Source: Chryseobacterium sp. PMSZPI
GTDB taxonomy: Bacteria; Bacteroidota; Bacteroidia; Flavobacteriales; Weeksellaceae
Direction: 5' to 3'
DNA length: 64,000 nucleotides
NCBI RefSeq assembly: GCF_002835665.1
Contig: NZ_PIZV01000055.1
Location: 44,456-108,455 of the forward strand
This document shows, piece after piece, positions 43,275-51,009 of the stretch. The notes beneath the pieces are model-generated. The model saw only the letters and a program-made list of their open reading frames with translations, had not been told where the DNA came from and did no database searches. Position numbers and translations under genes: made by a program. Within the stretch, counting starts at the first letter, position 1. Each line of letters begins with the position of its first letter.

Positions 43275-44567
43275 ATGAAAAGAGTTTTACTTTTGCTTTT
43301 AGTGTTGTTTGTGTCGATTTTTGATGCTCAAATCAATCTGAATATTGGGAGTACGAATGTAGGAAGTGCTCCTGTAAGTAGTTTTTTTTCTTATTCTTAT
43401 GTTCAGCAGATTTATCCTAAACAAGAAATAAATACAACTGCCGGAAATATTACAGGACTTATATTTTATTTGGATCCATCAGCGACTATTAATGATTCTA
43501 AAGATTGGACTGTTTATGTGGGGCATACTCCAAAGACAGCATTCACATCAGGAACAGACTGGGTTCCAGCTTCCCAGTTGACCCAGGTTTATTCAGGGAC
43601 TGTGAGTAATAATGCAGGTAAGGTTGTTGTTAATTTTCAAAATCAATTTGCCTATGATAATATAGGGAATCTTGTTGTTGCTGTAAAAGAAAATTCTCCC
43701 AGTATTGATATTAATAATTTTGATAATGTTTTTCGTGTCTATTCCTACCCTGAAAATTCCACGCTTTATTATAGAGGAGACCGTACTGTAGTTGATCCCG
43801 TGTCTCCTCCTGCAGGAATACTCGCAAAGTATAAGCCTGCAATGACGATTTCGGGATTAACACCAAGACAGACGGCTGCTTGTCCTTTTGTTAATTATCC
43901 GTCTTACAATTTTCAAAAAGTTGTTTTAACTCCTGATTTCAAGTGGGATTCAAGTACTGGTGCTACATCCTATAAAATTTCATTAGGAACAAGTGCCGGG
44001 GGGACTGATATTATTAATGGGCAGGTTGTGACGGGTAATAACTATTCTTTGTCAACAGCTCTTAATCGGAGCTCTAACTACTATGTAAAAGTAAGTGCGG
44101 TTTCTGCTAATGGAGAGTCTCAGGAATGTGTGAATGTTCCTTTTAAAACAATTCCTCCGATTCCGGTTAATGATGCGTGTTCCGGAGCTCTACAGATTTC
44201 AGCTTTTCCTTATCAATACACACAGGCTGACGCAGTATCTGCTACCAATAATGCAGGTTCTGTGTCGATCTGTTCTCCTGGAATGAACGATGGGGTATGG
44301 TTTAAGTTTACAGGGGATGGAAGTAAGTTCAGAATTATTGTAGGCGCCATAGCTACAGATGGTTTATTTGATCCTCAGATTGGAGTGTATAAAGGGAGTT
44401 GTACGAATCTGGTATGCGTAGGGACAGTAGATGATGCAGGACCTCTTGAACAGGAATATATTGATGTTCAAACAGAGGCATCAACCGAATATTATATTAA
44501 TGTGGGTTATTTTGAAATCACTGATAAACCGGAAGATACATTTACTATTTTAGTTAAAAAAATATAA
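43275..44567 (+). CDS. Secreted fibronectin-like protein, unknown function
   Basis: A 430-residue protein with a signal peptide (VLLLLLVLFVSIFDAQ). The N-terminal ~190 residues resemble the jelly-roll-like domain found before adhesion modules in Bacteroidota surface proteins (PVSSFFSYSYVQQIYPKQEI, ITGLIFYLDPSATIND). A fibronectin type III-like module follows (about 205-295, TPDFKWDSSTGATSYKISLG, SNYYVKVSAVSANGESQ), then a C-terminal PPC-like beta domain (DGVWFKFTGDGSKFRIIVG, TEYYINVGYF). Unlike its neighbour it lacks a recognisable T9SS sorting domain, ending in DTFTILVKKI. Probably periplasmic or secreted; role unknown. Confidence 0.75.
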   Translation: MKRVLLLLLVLFVSIFDAQINLNIGSTNVGSAPVSSFFSYSYVQQIYPKQEINTTAGNITGLIFYLDPSATINDSKDWTVYVGHTPKTAFTSGTDWVPASQLTQVYSGTVSNNAGKVVVNFQNQFAYDNIGNLVVAVKENSPSIDINNFDNVFRVYSYPENSTLYYRGDRTVVDPVSPPAGILAKYKPAMTISGLTPRQTAACPFVNYPSYNFQKVVLTPDFKWDSSTGATSYKISLGTSAGGTDIINGQVVTGNNYSLSTALNRSSNYYVKVSAVSANGESQECVNVPFKTIPPIPVNDACSGALQISAFPYQYTQADAVSATNNAGSVSICSPGMNDGVWFKFTGDGSKFRIIVGAIATDGLFDPQIGVYKGSCTNLVCVGTVDDAGPLEQEYIDVQTEASTEYYINVGYFEITDKPEDTFTILVKKI

Positions 44568-44601
44568 GATTGTTCATAAATTAATACATTAAAGACGTTA
44601 G

Positions 44602-44636
44602 AATGTGGTGATAGGATGTATCATCACATTTTTTAT
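44602..44636 (+). terminator. Terminator after the fibronectin-like gene
   Basis: AATGTGGTGAT at 44602-44612 pairs with ATCATCACATT at 44620-44630 (one G-U pair), followed by a T-run. Confidence 0.85.
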
Positions 44637-44838
44637 GATATAAGGTGAAATCAGTAAGGTGGAAACTAGATGTTTAGGTAAGTTTGAGGATATTTATGTA
44701 TCAGAAACTCAGAGTGTATAACCCTTAAAGTCTTGTTAATCCTGGAATATTTAACAAACTTTAACTCAAAAATGGCATTCATTGTGTTGATTAATGCAAG
44801 TATTTATCAGAAATTTACCACTTATTTTAAATCAAGCT

Positions 44839-45843
44839 ATGTCAGATATACATCAAGCAGAGGATATTCGTCAATTAACGGAAAAAGTAAAAGAAAAAAA
44901 CTACTTATTTTCTCTTCTAAGACAGGAAATCAACAAAGTTATTATTGGGCAGGAATACATGATAGACCGCCTTTTGATAGGTCTTTTAGGAAATGGTCAC
45001 GTACTTCTTGAAGGAGTACCGGGATTAGCCAAAACTTTAGCTATAAAAACTTTGGCGGATGCTGTTCATGGTGAGTTTTCAAGAATTCAGTTTACGCCGG
45101 ATTTGCTTCCTGCGGATGTGGTGGGGACAATGATTTATAACATTAAAGACAACGATTTTTCTATAAAAAAAGGTCCGGTATTTGCCAACTTCGTTCTTGC
45201 CGATGAGATCAACCGTGCACCGGCGAAAGTGCAGTCGGCTCTTCTGGAAGTAATGCAGGAAAAGCAAGTGACGATCGGAGATGAAACCATGAAGTTACCA
45301 AAACCGTTTTTGGTATTGGCTACACAAAACCCGATCGACCAGGAAGGAACTTATTTATTGCCTGAAGCACAGAGTGATCGTTTCATGTTAAAATGTACCA
45401 TCGATTATCCGTCTTTTGAAGATGAAAGACAAGTGATGAGAATGGTTTCTACTTCACATCAACCGACTGTTAATCCGGTAATTTCCCTTCAGGACATTAT
45501 AGACGCTAAAGAATTGATTAACCAGATTTATCTGGATGAAAAGATTGAAAAATATATTCTGGATATGGTGTTTGCTACCCGTTATCCTGAAAATTACGGG
45601 CTTTCCGAGCTTAAAAATTATATTGGTTTCGGAGCATCTCCAAGGGCTTCTATTAACCTGGCTATCGCCTCAAGAGCATATGCATTCTTAAAGGGAAGAG
45701 CTTTTGTAATTCCTGAAGATGTAAAGGCATTAGCAAAAGATGTGTTGAGACACAGAATGGGTTTAACATTTGAAGCGGAGGCTGAAGAAATTTCAACAGA
45801 AGAAATCATTAATAGAATTTTAGCAAAAATCCAGGCGCCATAA
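44839..45843 (+). CDS. MoxR-family AAA+ ATPase
   Basis: A 334-residue AAA+ protein. Walker A is GVPGLAKT in VLLEGVPGLAKTLAIKTLA, Walker B is FVLADEINRAPAKVQSALLE, and LATQNPIDQEGTYLLPEAQSDRF contains sensor 1 and the arginine finger region. MoxR ATPases act as chaperones for von Willebrand factor A (VWA) proteins, here presumably the DUF58, BatA and BatB proteins encoded next to it. It is the first gene of the Bat operon. The ATG at 44839 gives the family's normal start; an upstream frame extension is not needed. Its stop codon overlaps the GNAT start by one base. Confidence 0.92.
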   Translation: MSDIHQAEDIRQLTEKVKEKNYLFSLLRQEINKVIIGQEYMIDRLLIGLLGNGHVLLEGVPGLAKTLAIKTLADAVHGEFSRIQFTPDLLPADVVGTMIYNIKDNDFSIKKGPVFANFVLADEINRAPAKVQSALLEVMQEKQVTIGDETMKLPKPFLVLATQNPIDQEGTYLLPEAQSDRFMLKCTIDYPSFEDERQVMRMVSTSHQPTVNPVISLQDIIDAKELINQIYLDEKIEKYILDMVFATRYPENYGLSELKNYIGFGASPRASINLAIASRAYAFLKGRAFVIPEDVKALAKDVLRHRMGLTFEAEAEEISTEEIINRILAKIQAP

Positions 45844-46301
45844 TGAGTGATGTTATTATAAGAAAGGCAGTTCAGACGGACTGTGCTTCCATGCTGGAAT
45901 TAATTAAAGAACTTGCGGAATACGAAAAAGCGCTCCATGAAGTAACTTTAACGTTAGATCAGTTTATTGAAGATGGTTTTGGGAAATCACCGGTTTGGGG
46001 AGCTTTTGTTGCTGAAATCAATGGCGAGATCGTAGGGATTTCGTTGTATTATGATAGGTATTCTACTTGGAAAGGAAAAAGGTTGTATCTTGAAGATCTG
46101 GTGGTGACGGAAAGAATGAGAGGGAAGCAGATCGGTAAGAAATTATTTGAAGCAACATTGGAATATGGAAAATCAAATGACTATAGCGGAATAGTATGGC
46201 AGGCTCTGAACTGGAATGAACCGGCGATTAATTTTTATAAAAAATACAGTCCAAAGTTTGATGATGAATGGTTGAATATTTCCATTGAATTCAAGGATTA
46301 A
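45843..46301 (+). CDS. GNAT-family N-acetyltransferase (diamine acetyltransferase-like)
   Basis: A 152-residue GNAT enzyme. The acetyl-CoA site is shown by LEDLVVTERMRGKQIGKKLFE (R/Q-x-x-G-x-G/A pattern RGKQIGK) and the C-terminal WNEPAINFYKKYSPKF. EYEKALHEVTLTLDQFIEDGFG and SLYYDRYSTWKGKRLYLED resemble spermidine/spermine or thialysine acetyltransferases (SSAT type). Substrate is an inference. It is inserted between moxR and the DUF58 gene, translationally coupled to moxR (stop and start overlap by one base), although it has no known role in the Bat system. Confidence 0.86.
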   Translation: MSDVIIRKAVQTDCASMLELIKELAEYEKALHEVTLTLDQFIEDGFGKSPVWGAFVAEINGEIVGISLYYDRYSTWKGKRLYLEDLVVTERMRGKQIGKKLFEATLEYGKSNDYSGIVWQALNWNEPAINFYKKYSPKFDDEWLNISIEFKD

Positions 46302-46308
46302 TTTTTCA

Positions 46309-46344
46309 ATTGGAACCTTAACCTTAAATATTGAACCTTAAACC
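46309..46344. repeat. AAACCTT heptad repeat inside the Bat operon
   Basis: TTGGAACCTTAACCTTAAAT followed by TTGAACCTTAAACC: a single arm of the heptad family lies between the GNAT and DUF58 genes, in the only sizeable gap of the first half of the operon. Confidence 0.7.
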
Positions 46345-46356
46345 AGAAATCCATCT

Positions 46357-47220
46357 ATGCAAATAAAAGATATTGTAAAAAAAGTAAAGCAGATTGAAAT
46401 CCGTACCAGAAAAAAGACGGAAGCTGCTTTGATGGGGCAATATCACAGTGCTTTTAAAGGGCAGGGAATGACTTTTTCAGAAGTTCGTCCGTATCAGTTT
46501 GGAGACGAAATCAGGAGAATTGATTGGAATAAAACAGCACGTTTCCGTGAACCTTTTGTGAAGGTCATGGAAGAGGAAAGAGAGTTGACGATGATGCTCG
46601 TGGTGGATATTTCCGCTTCAATGGATTATGGAACGAAGACTCAGCTAAAGAGAGAATACGTTGCTGAGATTGCAGCCAGTCTTGGCTTTTCTGCAGCGGG
46701 AAATAATGACAAAGTAGGGCTGATCTTATTTGCAGATAAAGTATATAAAGTAATTCCTCCTCAAAAAGGAAGAAAGCATATTCTTTCGATCATCAGTAAT
46801 ATCATAACGGCTGATTATGTTCCGGCAGAATCAAAAATAGATAAAGCGCTGGAATATATGATGGGGATCTTTAAAAGAAAATCTTTGGTATTTCTGTTCT
46901 CAGATTTTGAAGACGAATATGATTCCAAAATGCTGAGAGTGGCTTCAAAAAAGCATCAGTTGTTGGGAATGAGAATCTATGATGAAAAAGATAATGAAAT
47001 TCCTGATGTAGGGTATACCTTATTATATGATGCAGAAACAGGAAAACAAATTTGGGCTAATACATCCAGTGCAAGATGGAGATATACCTTTGCTGAAGCT
47101 CAGAAACAAAAACTAAGAGCGTTAGAAGAAGATTTTACAAATAGTTCGGCCAGTTTTATGAATATTAATACCGGCTCGGATTATTCAAAATTATTATATA
47201 ATTATTTTCAAAAGAAATAA
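46357..47220 (+). CDS. DUF58 VWA-like protein of the Bat operon
   Basis: A 287-residue cytoplasmic protein. The DUF58 signature RPYQFGDEIRRIDWNKTARF is at about residues 47-66, and a VWA-like metal-site motif DISAS appears in LMLVVDISASMDYGTKT (written here in part as VVDISASMDYG). These proteins are constant partners of MoxR ATPases. It lies second in the core operon, after the GNAT gene and a heptad repeat. The molecular role is not established; a MoxR client or adaptor is the usual view. Confidence 0.9.
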   Translation: MQIKDIVKKVKQIEIRTRKKTEAALMGQYHSAFKGQGMTFSEVRPYQFGDEIRRIDWNKTARFREPFVKVMEEERELTMMLVVDISASMDYGTKTQLKREYVAEIAASLGFSAAGNNDKVGLILFADKVYKVIPPQKGRKHILSIISNIITADYVPAESKIDKALEYMMGIFKRKSLVFLFSDFEDEYDSKMLRVASKKHQLLGMRIYDEKDNEIPDVGYTLLYDAETGKQIWANTSSARWRYTFAEAQKQKLRALEEDFTNSSASFMNINTGSDYSKLLYNYFQKK

Positions 47221-47276
47221 CATCGGACCTAGCTCCTAAATAAAAAACATCAGGCTTTAGCCTTATTATTTAAAAA

Positions 47277-48173
47277 TTGAAAAAAGTACTTTTAATATTA
47301 TCTTTTCTTATCTGTGCAAATGCTTTTTCACAGATATTATCATCTAACGTAGAGAAGAAAACCATTGCTTTAGGTGAGGTAAATCACCTGGTTGTAAAGA
47401 TTGATAATCTTAACAATCAGCAGGTAATCTCTGCTCCTAAAAACGAACTGCTTCCTTTTCACTTTGAAGAAACAAAAGACAGTATCGGACAGAATACCAA
47501 TTCGTATGAAAGAAAGATTGAATTCGCCGTCTTTGAAGAAGGAAAGTTTACGATTCCGGAATTAGAATTTAAAGTAGGAGGTAAGATGCTTAAAACAATT
47601 CCTTATGAAATTGATGTCATTAATACTGCTCAAAAAGCTGATCAGATTAATGATATCATGAAGAATAAGCAGGTGAAACTGGGTGCTAAAGATTATTGGG
47701 AACTTTACAAATTTTATATTCTGGCCGCGATAGCTGCGATAGCACTGATTATTGCTATTATTATGATTGTAAAGTGGGGCAGAAAAGCTAAAAGTTCTCC
47801 TATGGTAGCTACTAACCAGACATTGAAAGAATTAGACACTCTTAAAAAGAAAAAATATATTGAGGAAGGTAATTTCCGCTCATTTTATGTTGAGTTGATT
47901 GATATTTCCAGAAACTTTATTACCAAGCAATATCATCTTCCGGCTGACGTACTTCTTACTGACGACCTTATAGACGTTATGAAAAAAAATAATACTATTT
48001 CTCAGGATAATGAGAAAGTGGTGGAAGATGTATTCCTGAGAGGGGATTTGGTAAAATTTGCCAAAACCTTCCCGGACCAGGAAACTATGGAAAAAGATTT
48101 TGCAGATATAAGGGAGTTTGTCAAAAAATCATCAAAAGATTTAGAATTCGAAAACTTAAGAAAGGATGTTTAA
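47277..48173 (+). CDS. Bat-operon membrane protein with periplasmic N-terminus
   Basis: A 298-residue protein that appears to start with TTG: no ATG gives the signal peptide LLILSFLICANAFSQ, whereas TTG at 47277 does. An N-terminal periplasmic beta domain (~20-125, similar in style to the BatD N-terminus) is followed by one membrane helix (FYILAAIAAIALIIAIIMIV, ~145-165) and a helical cytoplasmic C-terminal half. The same gene position, between DUF58 and batA, is filled by such proteins in other Bacteroidota. It overlaps batA by 8 bases. Function is unknown. Confidence 0.78.
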   Translation: MKKVLLILSFLICANAFSQILSSNVEKKTIALGEVNHLVVKIDNLNNQQVISAPKNELLPFHFEETKDSIGQNTNSYERKIEFAVFEEGKFTIPELEFKVGGKMLKTIPYEIDVINTAQKADQINDIMKNKQVKLGAKDYWELYKFYILAAIAAIALIIAIIMIVKWGRKAKSSPMVATNQTLKELDTLKKKKYIEEGNFRSFYVELIDISRNFITKQYHLPADVLLTDDLIDVMKKNNTISQDNEKVVEDVFLRGDLVKFAKTFPDQETMEKDFADIREFVKKSSKDLEFENLRKDV

Positions 48174-49158
48174 TTTTGAGTTTTACAGTCCGTGGTTTTT
48201 ATTGCTTTTCCTATTGTTTATTCCGCTTTTTATTAAAGATGTAAGGAAACAAAAAAGAAAAGGAGTAAAAGTTCCTACCGTTAAAAATATGGAGAATAGC
48301 GGTGGAATTCATGCGGTACTTTTTTTATTAAAAATATCAAAATACATTATTCTTTCCGCTCTGATTATAGCGATGGCCCGTCCGAGAACCTTTACAATCT
48401 CTCAGGATAGAGATGATACAAAAGGAGTGGATATTATGCTGTCGATAGATGTATCATTAAGTATGTTGGCAAAGGACCTGAGCCCGGATCGTATTACCGC
48501 ATTGAAGGATATTGCTGTGAAATTTGTTCAGAAACGTCCTAATGATAGAATTGGAGTGGTAGCTTATGCTGCGGAAGCGTTTACTAAGGTGCCGGTGACT
48601 TCAGATCATCAGGTTGTTATCGACGAAATTAAACACTTGAATTCTGAAGGTCTTGAACCGGGAACTGCTATTGGAGAAGGACTCTCTGTTGCAGTGAACC
48701 ATTTGATTAAAAGCAAGGCGAAAAGTAAAGTGATAATTCTGATGACGGATGGGGTGAGCAATATTCAAAATGCTATTCCACCACAGATTGCTGCAGAGCT
48801 TGCTAAAAATAATAATATCAAAGTATATTCAATAGGAATAGGAACCAATGGATATGCTCTTATGCCTACTTCACAAGATATTTTCGGAGATTTAATTTTT
48901 ACGGAAACGGAAGTTACGATTGATGAAAATACATTGAGAGAAATAGCACAGACAACAGGTGGAAAGTATTTTCGGGCTACTTCAAACAGCAGTCTTGAAG
49001 AAATCTATGATGAAATCAATCAGTTGGAAAAATCAGATGTAAAGGTTTCTAAGCTTTACAATTATGAGGAGTATTTCAAAATTTTCCTTTGGATCGCTTT
49101 AGGAATGTTGGTTTTGGATGCATTATTAAGATGGGTGTTTTATAAAATTTTAAGCTGA
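48166..49158 (+). CDS. batA: BatA: VWA-domain membrane protein
   Basis: A 330-residue protein. Two N-terminal helices (FYSPWFLLLFLLFIPLFI and ILSALIIAMA) flank a basic loop, then a VWA domain (about 85-290) with a complete MIDAS motif DVSLS in MLSIDVSLSMLAKDLSPDR, the Thr in GTAIGEG and Asp in ILMTDGVSN, and one C-terminal helix (IFLWIALGMLVLDALL). BatA belongs to the Bacteroides aerotolerance system, in which membrane VWA proteins form complexes associated with oxidative stress tolerance. It starts 8 bases inside the previous gene, and its TGA overlaps the batB ATG. Confidence 0.92.
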   Translation: MFNFEFYSPWFLLLFLLFIPLFIKDVRKQKRKGVKVPTVKNMENSGGIHAVLFLLKISKYIILSALIIAMARPRTFTISQDRDDTKGVDIMLSIDVSLSMLAKDLSPDRITALKDIAVKFVQKRPNDRIGVVAYAAEAFTKVPVTSDHQVVIDEIKHLNSEGLEPGTAIGEGLSVAVNHLIKSKAKSKVIILMTDGVSNIQNAIPPQIAAELAKNNNIKVYSIGIGTNGYALMPTSQDIFGDLIFTETEVTIDENTLREIAQTTGGKYFRATSNSSLEEIYDEINQLEKSDVKVSKLYNYEEYFKIFLWIALGMLVLDALLRWVFYKILS

Positions 49159-50165
49159 TGAGTTGGTCTTTAGGAAATTATTGGTATTTATTTTTACTGT
49201 TGCTTCTGCCGCTGTTAGCTTCTTTTTTGATTCGGTTTTTAAAATGGAAAAAACAAAAAAGAGAAATTTTTGCAGACAGCCAGTTTCATGAAAATTTATT
49301 TGAAAATAGGGTAGGATTTACAAAATTTTTCCCTGCATTATATTTATTGGGAACCTTATTCCTGATCTTCTCCATTATTGATCTCTTAAATGGTTCCGAA
49401 GAGGTGAAAAGTCATCAAAAGCTAAACAATGTAATTTTTATGCTTGACGTTTCCAATTCCATGAATGCAGAAGATATTGATCCAAGTCGCCTTACGGAAG
49501 CGAAAAACCTGATGGTGAACATTATGCAGAAAATGACAAATGATAAAGTTGGAATTGTAATTTTTGCGGGGCAAGCGACATCAATCATGCCTTTGACAAC
49601 AGATTATAATTCGGCAGAAACGTATGTGAGTGGTATTGAAACCAATTCAATGCAGATTCAAGGGACTGATTTTTTGAAAGGAATGCAAGCTGCCGTTGAA
49701 AAGTTTAAAAATGTAAGCAAAGGATCAAGAAAGATAATATTGCTAAGTGATGGTGAAGATAATGAAGGTAATGATAATGCAGCAATACGACTTGCCAATA
49801 AAGAAGGAATTACGATTACCTCTGTAGGAATCGGTTCGGACGAGGGAGCCCCGGTTCCGGAATATGTTTTCGGCCAGTTAATGGGGTATAAAACAGATGT
49901 AAATGGAGGAACGGTCATTTCAAAAAGGCAGACTGAGGCACTAAAGAAAATGGCTGAATCTACAGGTGGAACATACATTGACGGAAATAACATTAATGAG
50001 GCTCCTGATAGGATTATGGATGCTGTGAATAAGCATTCTTCAGGCTCTGAAACACTGGTGAAATCTCAGAATGCGAATCATTATTATCAATATTTTCTAG
50101 CTGTTTCTATCTTATTTTTCTTTTTAATTTATATTTTTAATCCCAAAAGAGATTTTAATGTGTAA
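49158..50165 (+). CDS. batB: BatB: VWA-domain membrane protein
   Basis: A 335-residue paralogue of BatA with the same layout: two N-terminal helices (YWYLFLLLLLPLLASFLI, FFPALYLLGTLFLIFSII), a VWA domain with MIDAS motif DVSNS in FMLDVSNSMNAEDIDPSR, TDFLKGM and LLSDGEDNEGN, and a C-terminal helix (YFLAVSILFFFLIYIF). The start overlaps the batA stop (TGATG), so translation is coupled. BatA and BatB are thought to form a complex at the inner membrane. A 100-base gap with its own -7 box separates it from batC. Confidence 0.92.
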   Translation: MSWSLGNYWYLFLLLLLPLLASFLIRFLKWKKQKREIFADSQFHENLFENRVGFTKFFPALYLLGTLFLIFSIIDLLNGSEEVKSHQKLNNVIFMLDVSNSMNAEDIDPSRLTEAKNLMVNIMQKMTNDKVGIVIFAGQATSIMPLTTDYNSAETYVSGIETNSMQIQGTDFLKGMQAAVEKFKNVSKGSRKIILLSDGEDNEGNDNAAIRLANKEGITITSVGIGSDEGAPVPEYVFGQLMGYKTDVNGGTVISKRQTEALKKMAESTGGTYIDGNNINEAPDRIMDAVNKHSSGSETLVKSQNANHYYQYFLAVSILFFFLIYIFNPKRDFNV

Positions 50166-50251
50166 GTTTTCTTATTGTTGATCAGTATTTCAACCTGGCA
50201 CTTTAACCCAATTTTAACAAATAAAACTCTGTTTATTAACATATAAAGGAA

Positions 50252-50259
50252 TAATTTTG
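50252..50259 (+). promoter_or_regulatory. Internal -7 box (TAATTTTG) before batC
   Basis: TAATTTTG matches TAnnTTTG, ending 6 bases before the batC ATG. It lies in the largest gap of the bat genes, so batCD may also be expressed separately, from a nearly leaderless mRNA. Confidence 0.45.
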
Positions 50260-50265
50260 CAAGTG

Positions 50266-51009
50266 ATGAATACTAAAATCGGATTTTTGTCGTTTATTGT
50301 TGCTTTCTCTTTCTCAGGCATTTTGTTTGGGCAGGAAAACTATAGAACTTTAGTTCATGAAGGCAATCAAAAATTTGACGGTAAAGATTATGATGGAGCA
50401 TCCTCAAAATACATGGAAGCAGCAAAATCAAATGACAAAGATTTTACTGCTCATTACAACCTTGGGAATGCGTTGTATAAAAGTAAAAAATATGAAGAGG
50501 CTAAAGCTGAGTTTGAAAAAGCCCAACAACTTTCACAAACACTTCCTGATAAAGCAGCAGCACTTCATAATTTAGGGAATACCTATATGCAGATGAATCA
50601 GCCGGAAAAAGCGGCAGATTTTTATAAAAAGGCTCTGAAACAAGATCCATACAGTGAAGTAACCCGAAAGAATTACGAGATTGCCAAACTGAAAGAAAAA
50701 GAAAAACAACAGAAAAACCAGCAAAATAATTCAGGAAAAGGAGGTGGCGGAAATGATCAGAACAAAAGTGAAGATCAGAAAGGTGACAAAAAAGACCAGA
50801 AGCAGAATCAGGGAAATGGCCAGCAGAATGAAGGAAAAAGTGACCAGGGTAATAACCCTCAGCAAAACCCAAATAATGAAGGCAAGATGCCTAAGAATCT
50901 TGAAAATGCAATCTTAGATAAAATAAACGAAAAAGAAAAAGAAACCGCCAGAAGGATTTTAAACAAAAATTCTTATTCGATGCCTGAAAGCAACGAGAAA
51001 GATTGGTGA
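50266..51009 (+). CDS. batC: BatC: TPR protein
   Basis: A 247-residue periplasmic protein with signal peptide (IGFLSFIVAFSFSGILFGQ) and three tetratricopeptide repeats at about 25-135 (YDGASSKYMEAAKSNDKDF, AHYNLGNALYKSKKYEEAK, ALHNLGNTYMQMNQPEKAA). The next ~85 residues are low-complexity Gln/Asn/Lys/Gly, followed by a helical end (LDKINEKEKETARRILNKN). TPR-mediated binding to BatA/B/D is the family expectation. The ATG at 50266 is chosen over a TTG three codons upstream. The stop overlaps the batD ATG by one base. Confidence 0.88.
   Translation: MNTKIGFLSFIVAFSFSGILFGQENYRTLVHEGNQKFDGKDYDGASSKYMEAAKSNDKDFTAHYNLGNALYKSKKYEEAKAEFEKAQQLSQTLPDKAAALHNLGNTYMQMNQPEKAADFYKKALKQDPYSEVTRKNYEIAKLKEKEKQQKNQQNNSGKGGGGNDQNKSEDQKGDKKDQKQNQGNGQQNEGKSDQGNNPQQNPNNEGKMPKNLENAILDKINEKEKETARRILNKNSYSMPESNEKDW

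Noticed and set aside
35144..46344. The intergenic repeats as a CRISPR array
   Set aside because: Units are 7 bases or inverted arms, with no regular unique spacers of ~30 bases and no cas genes.
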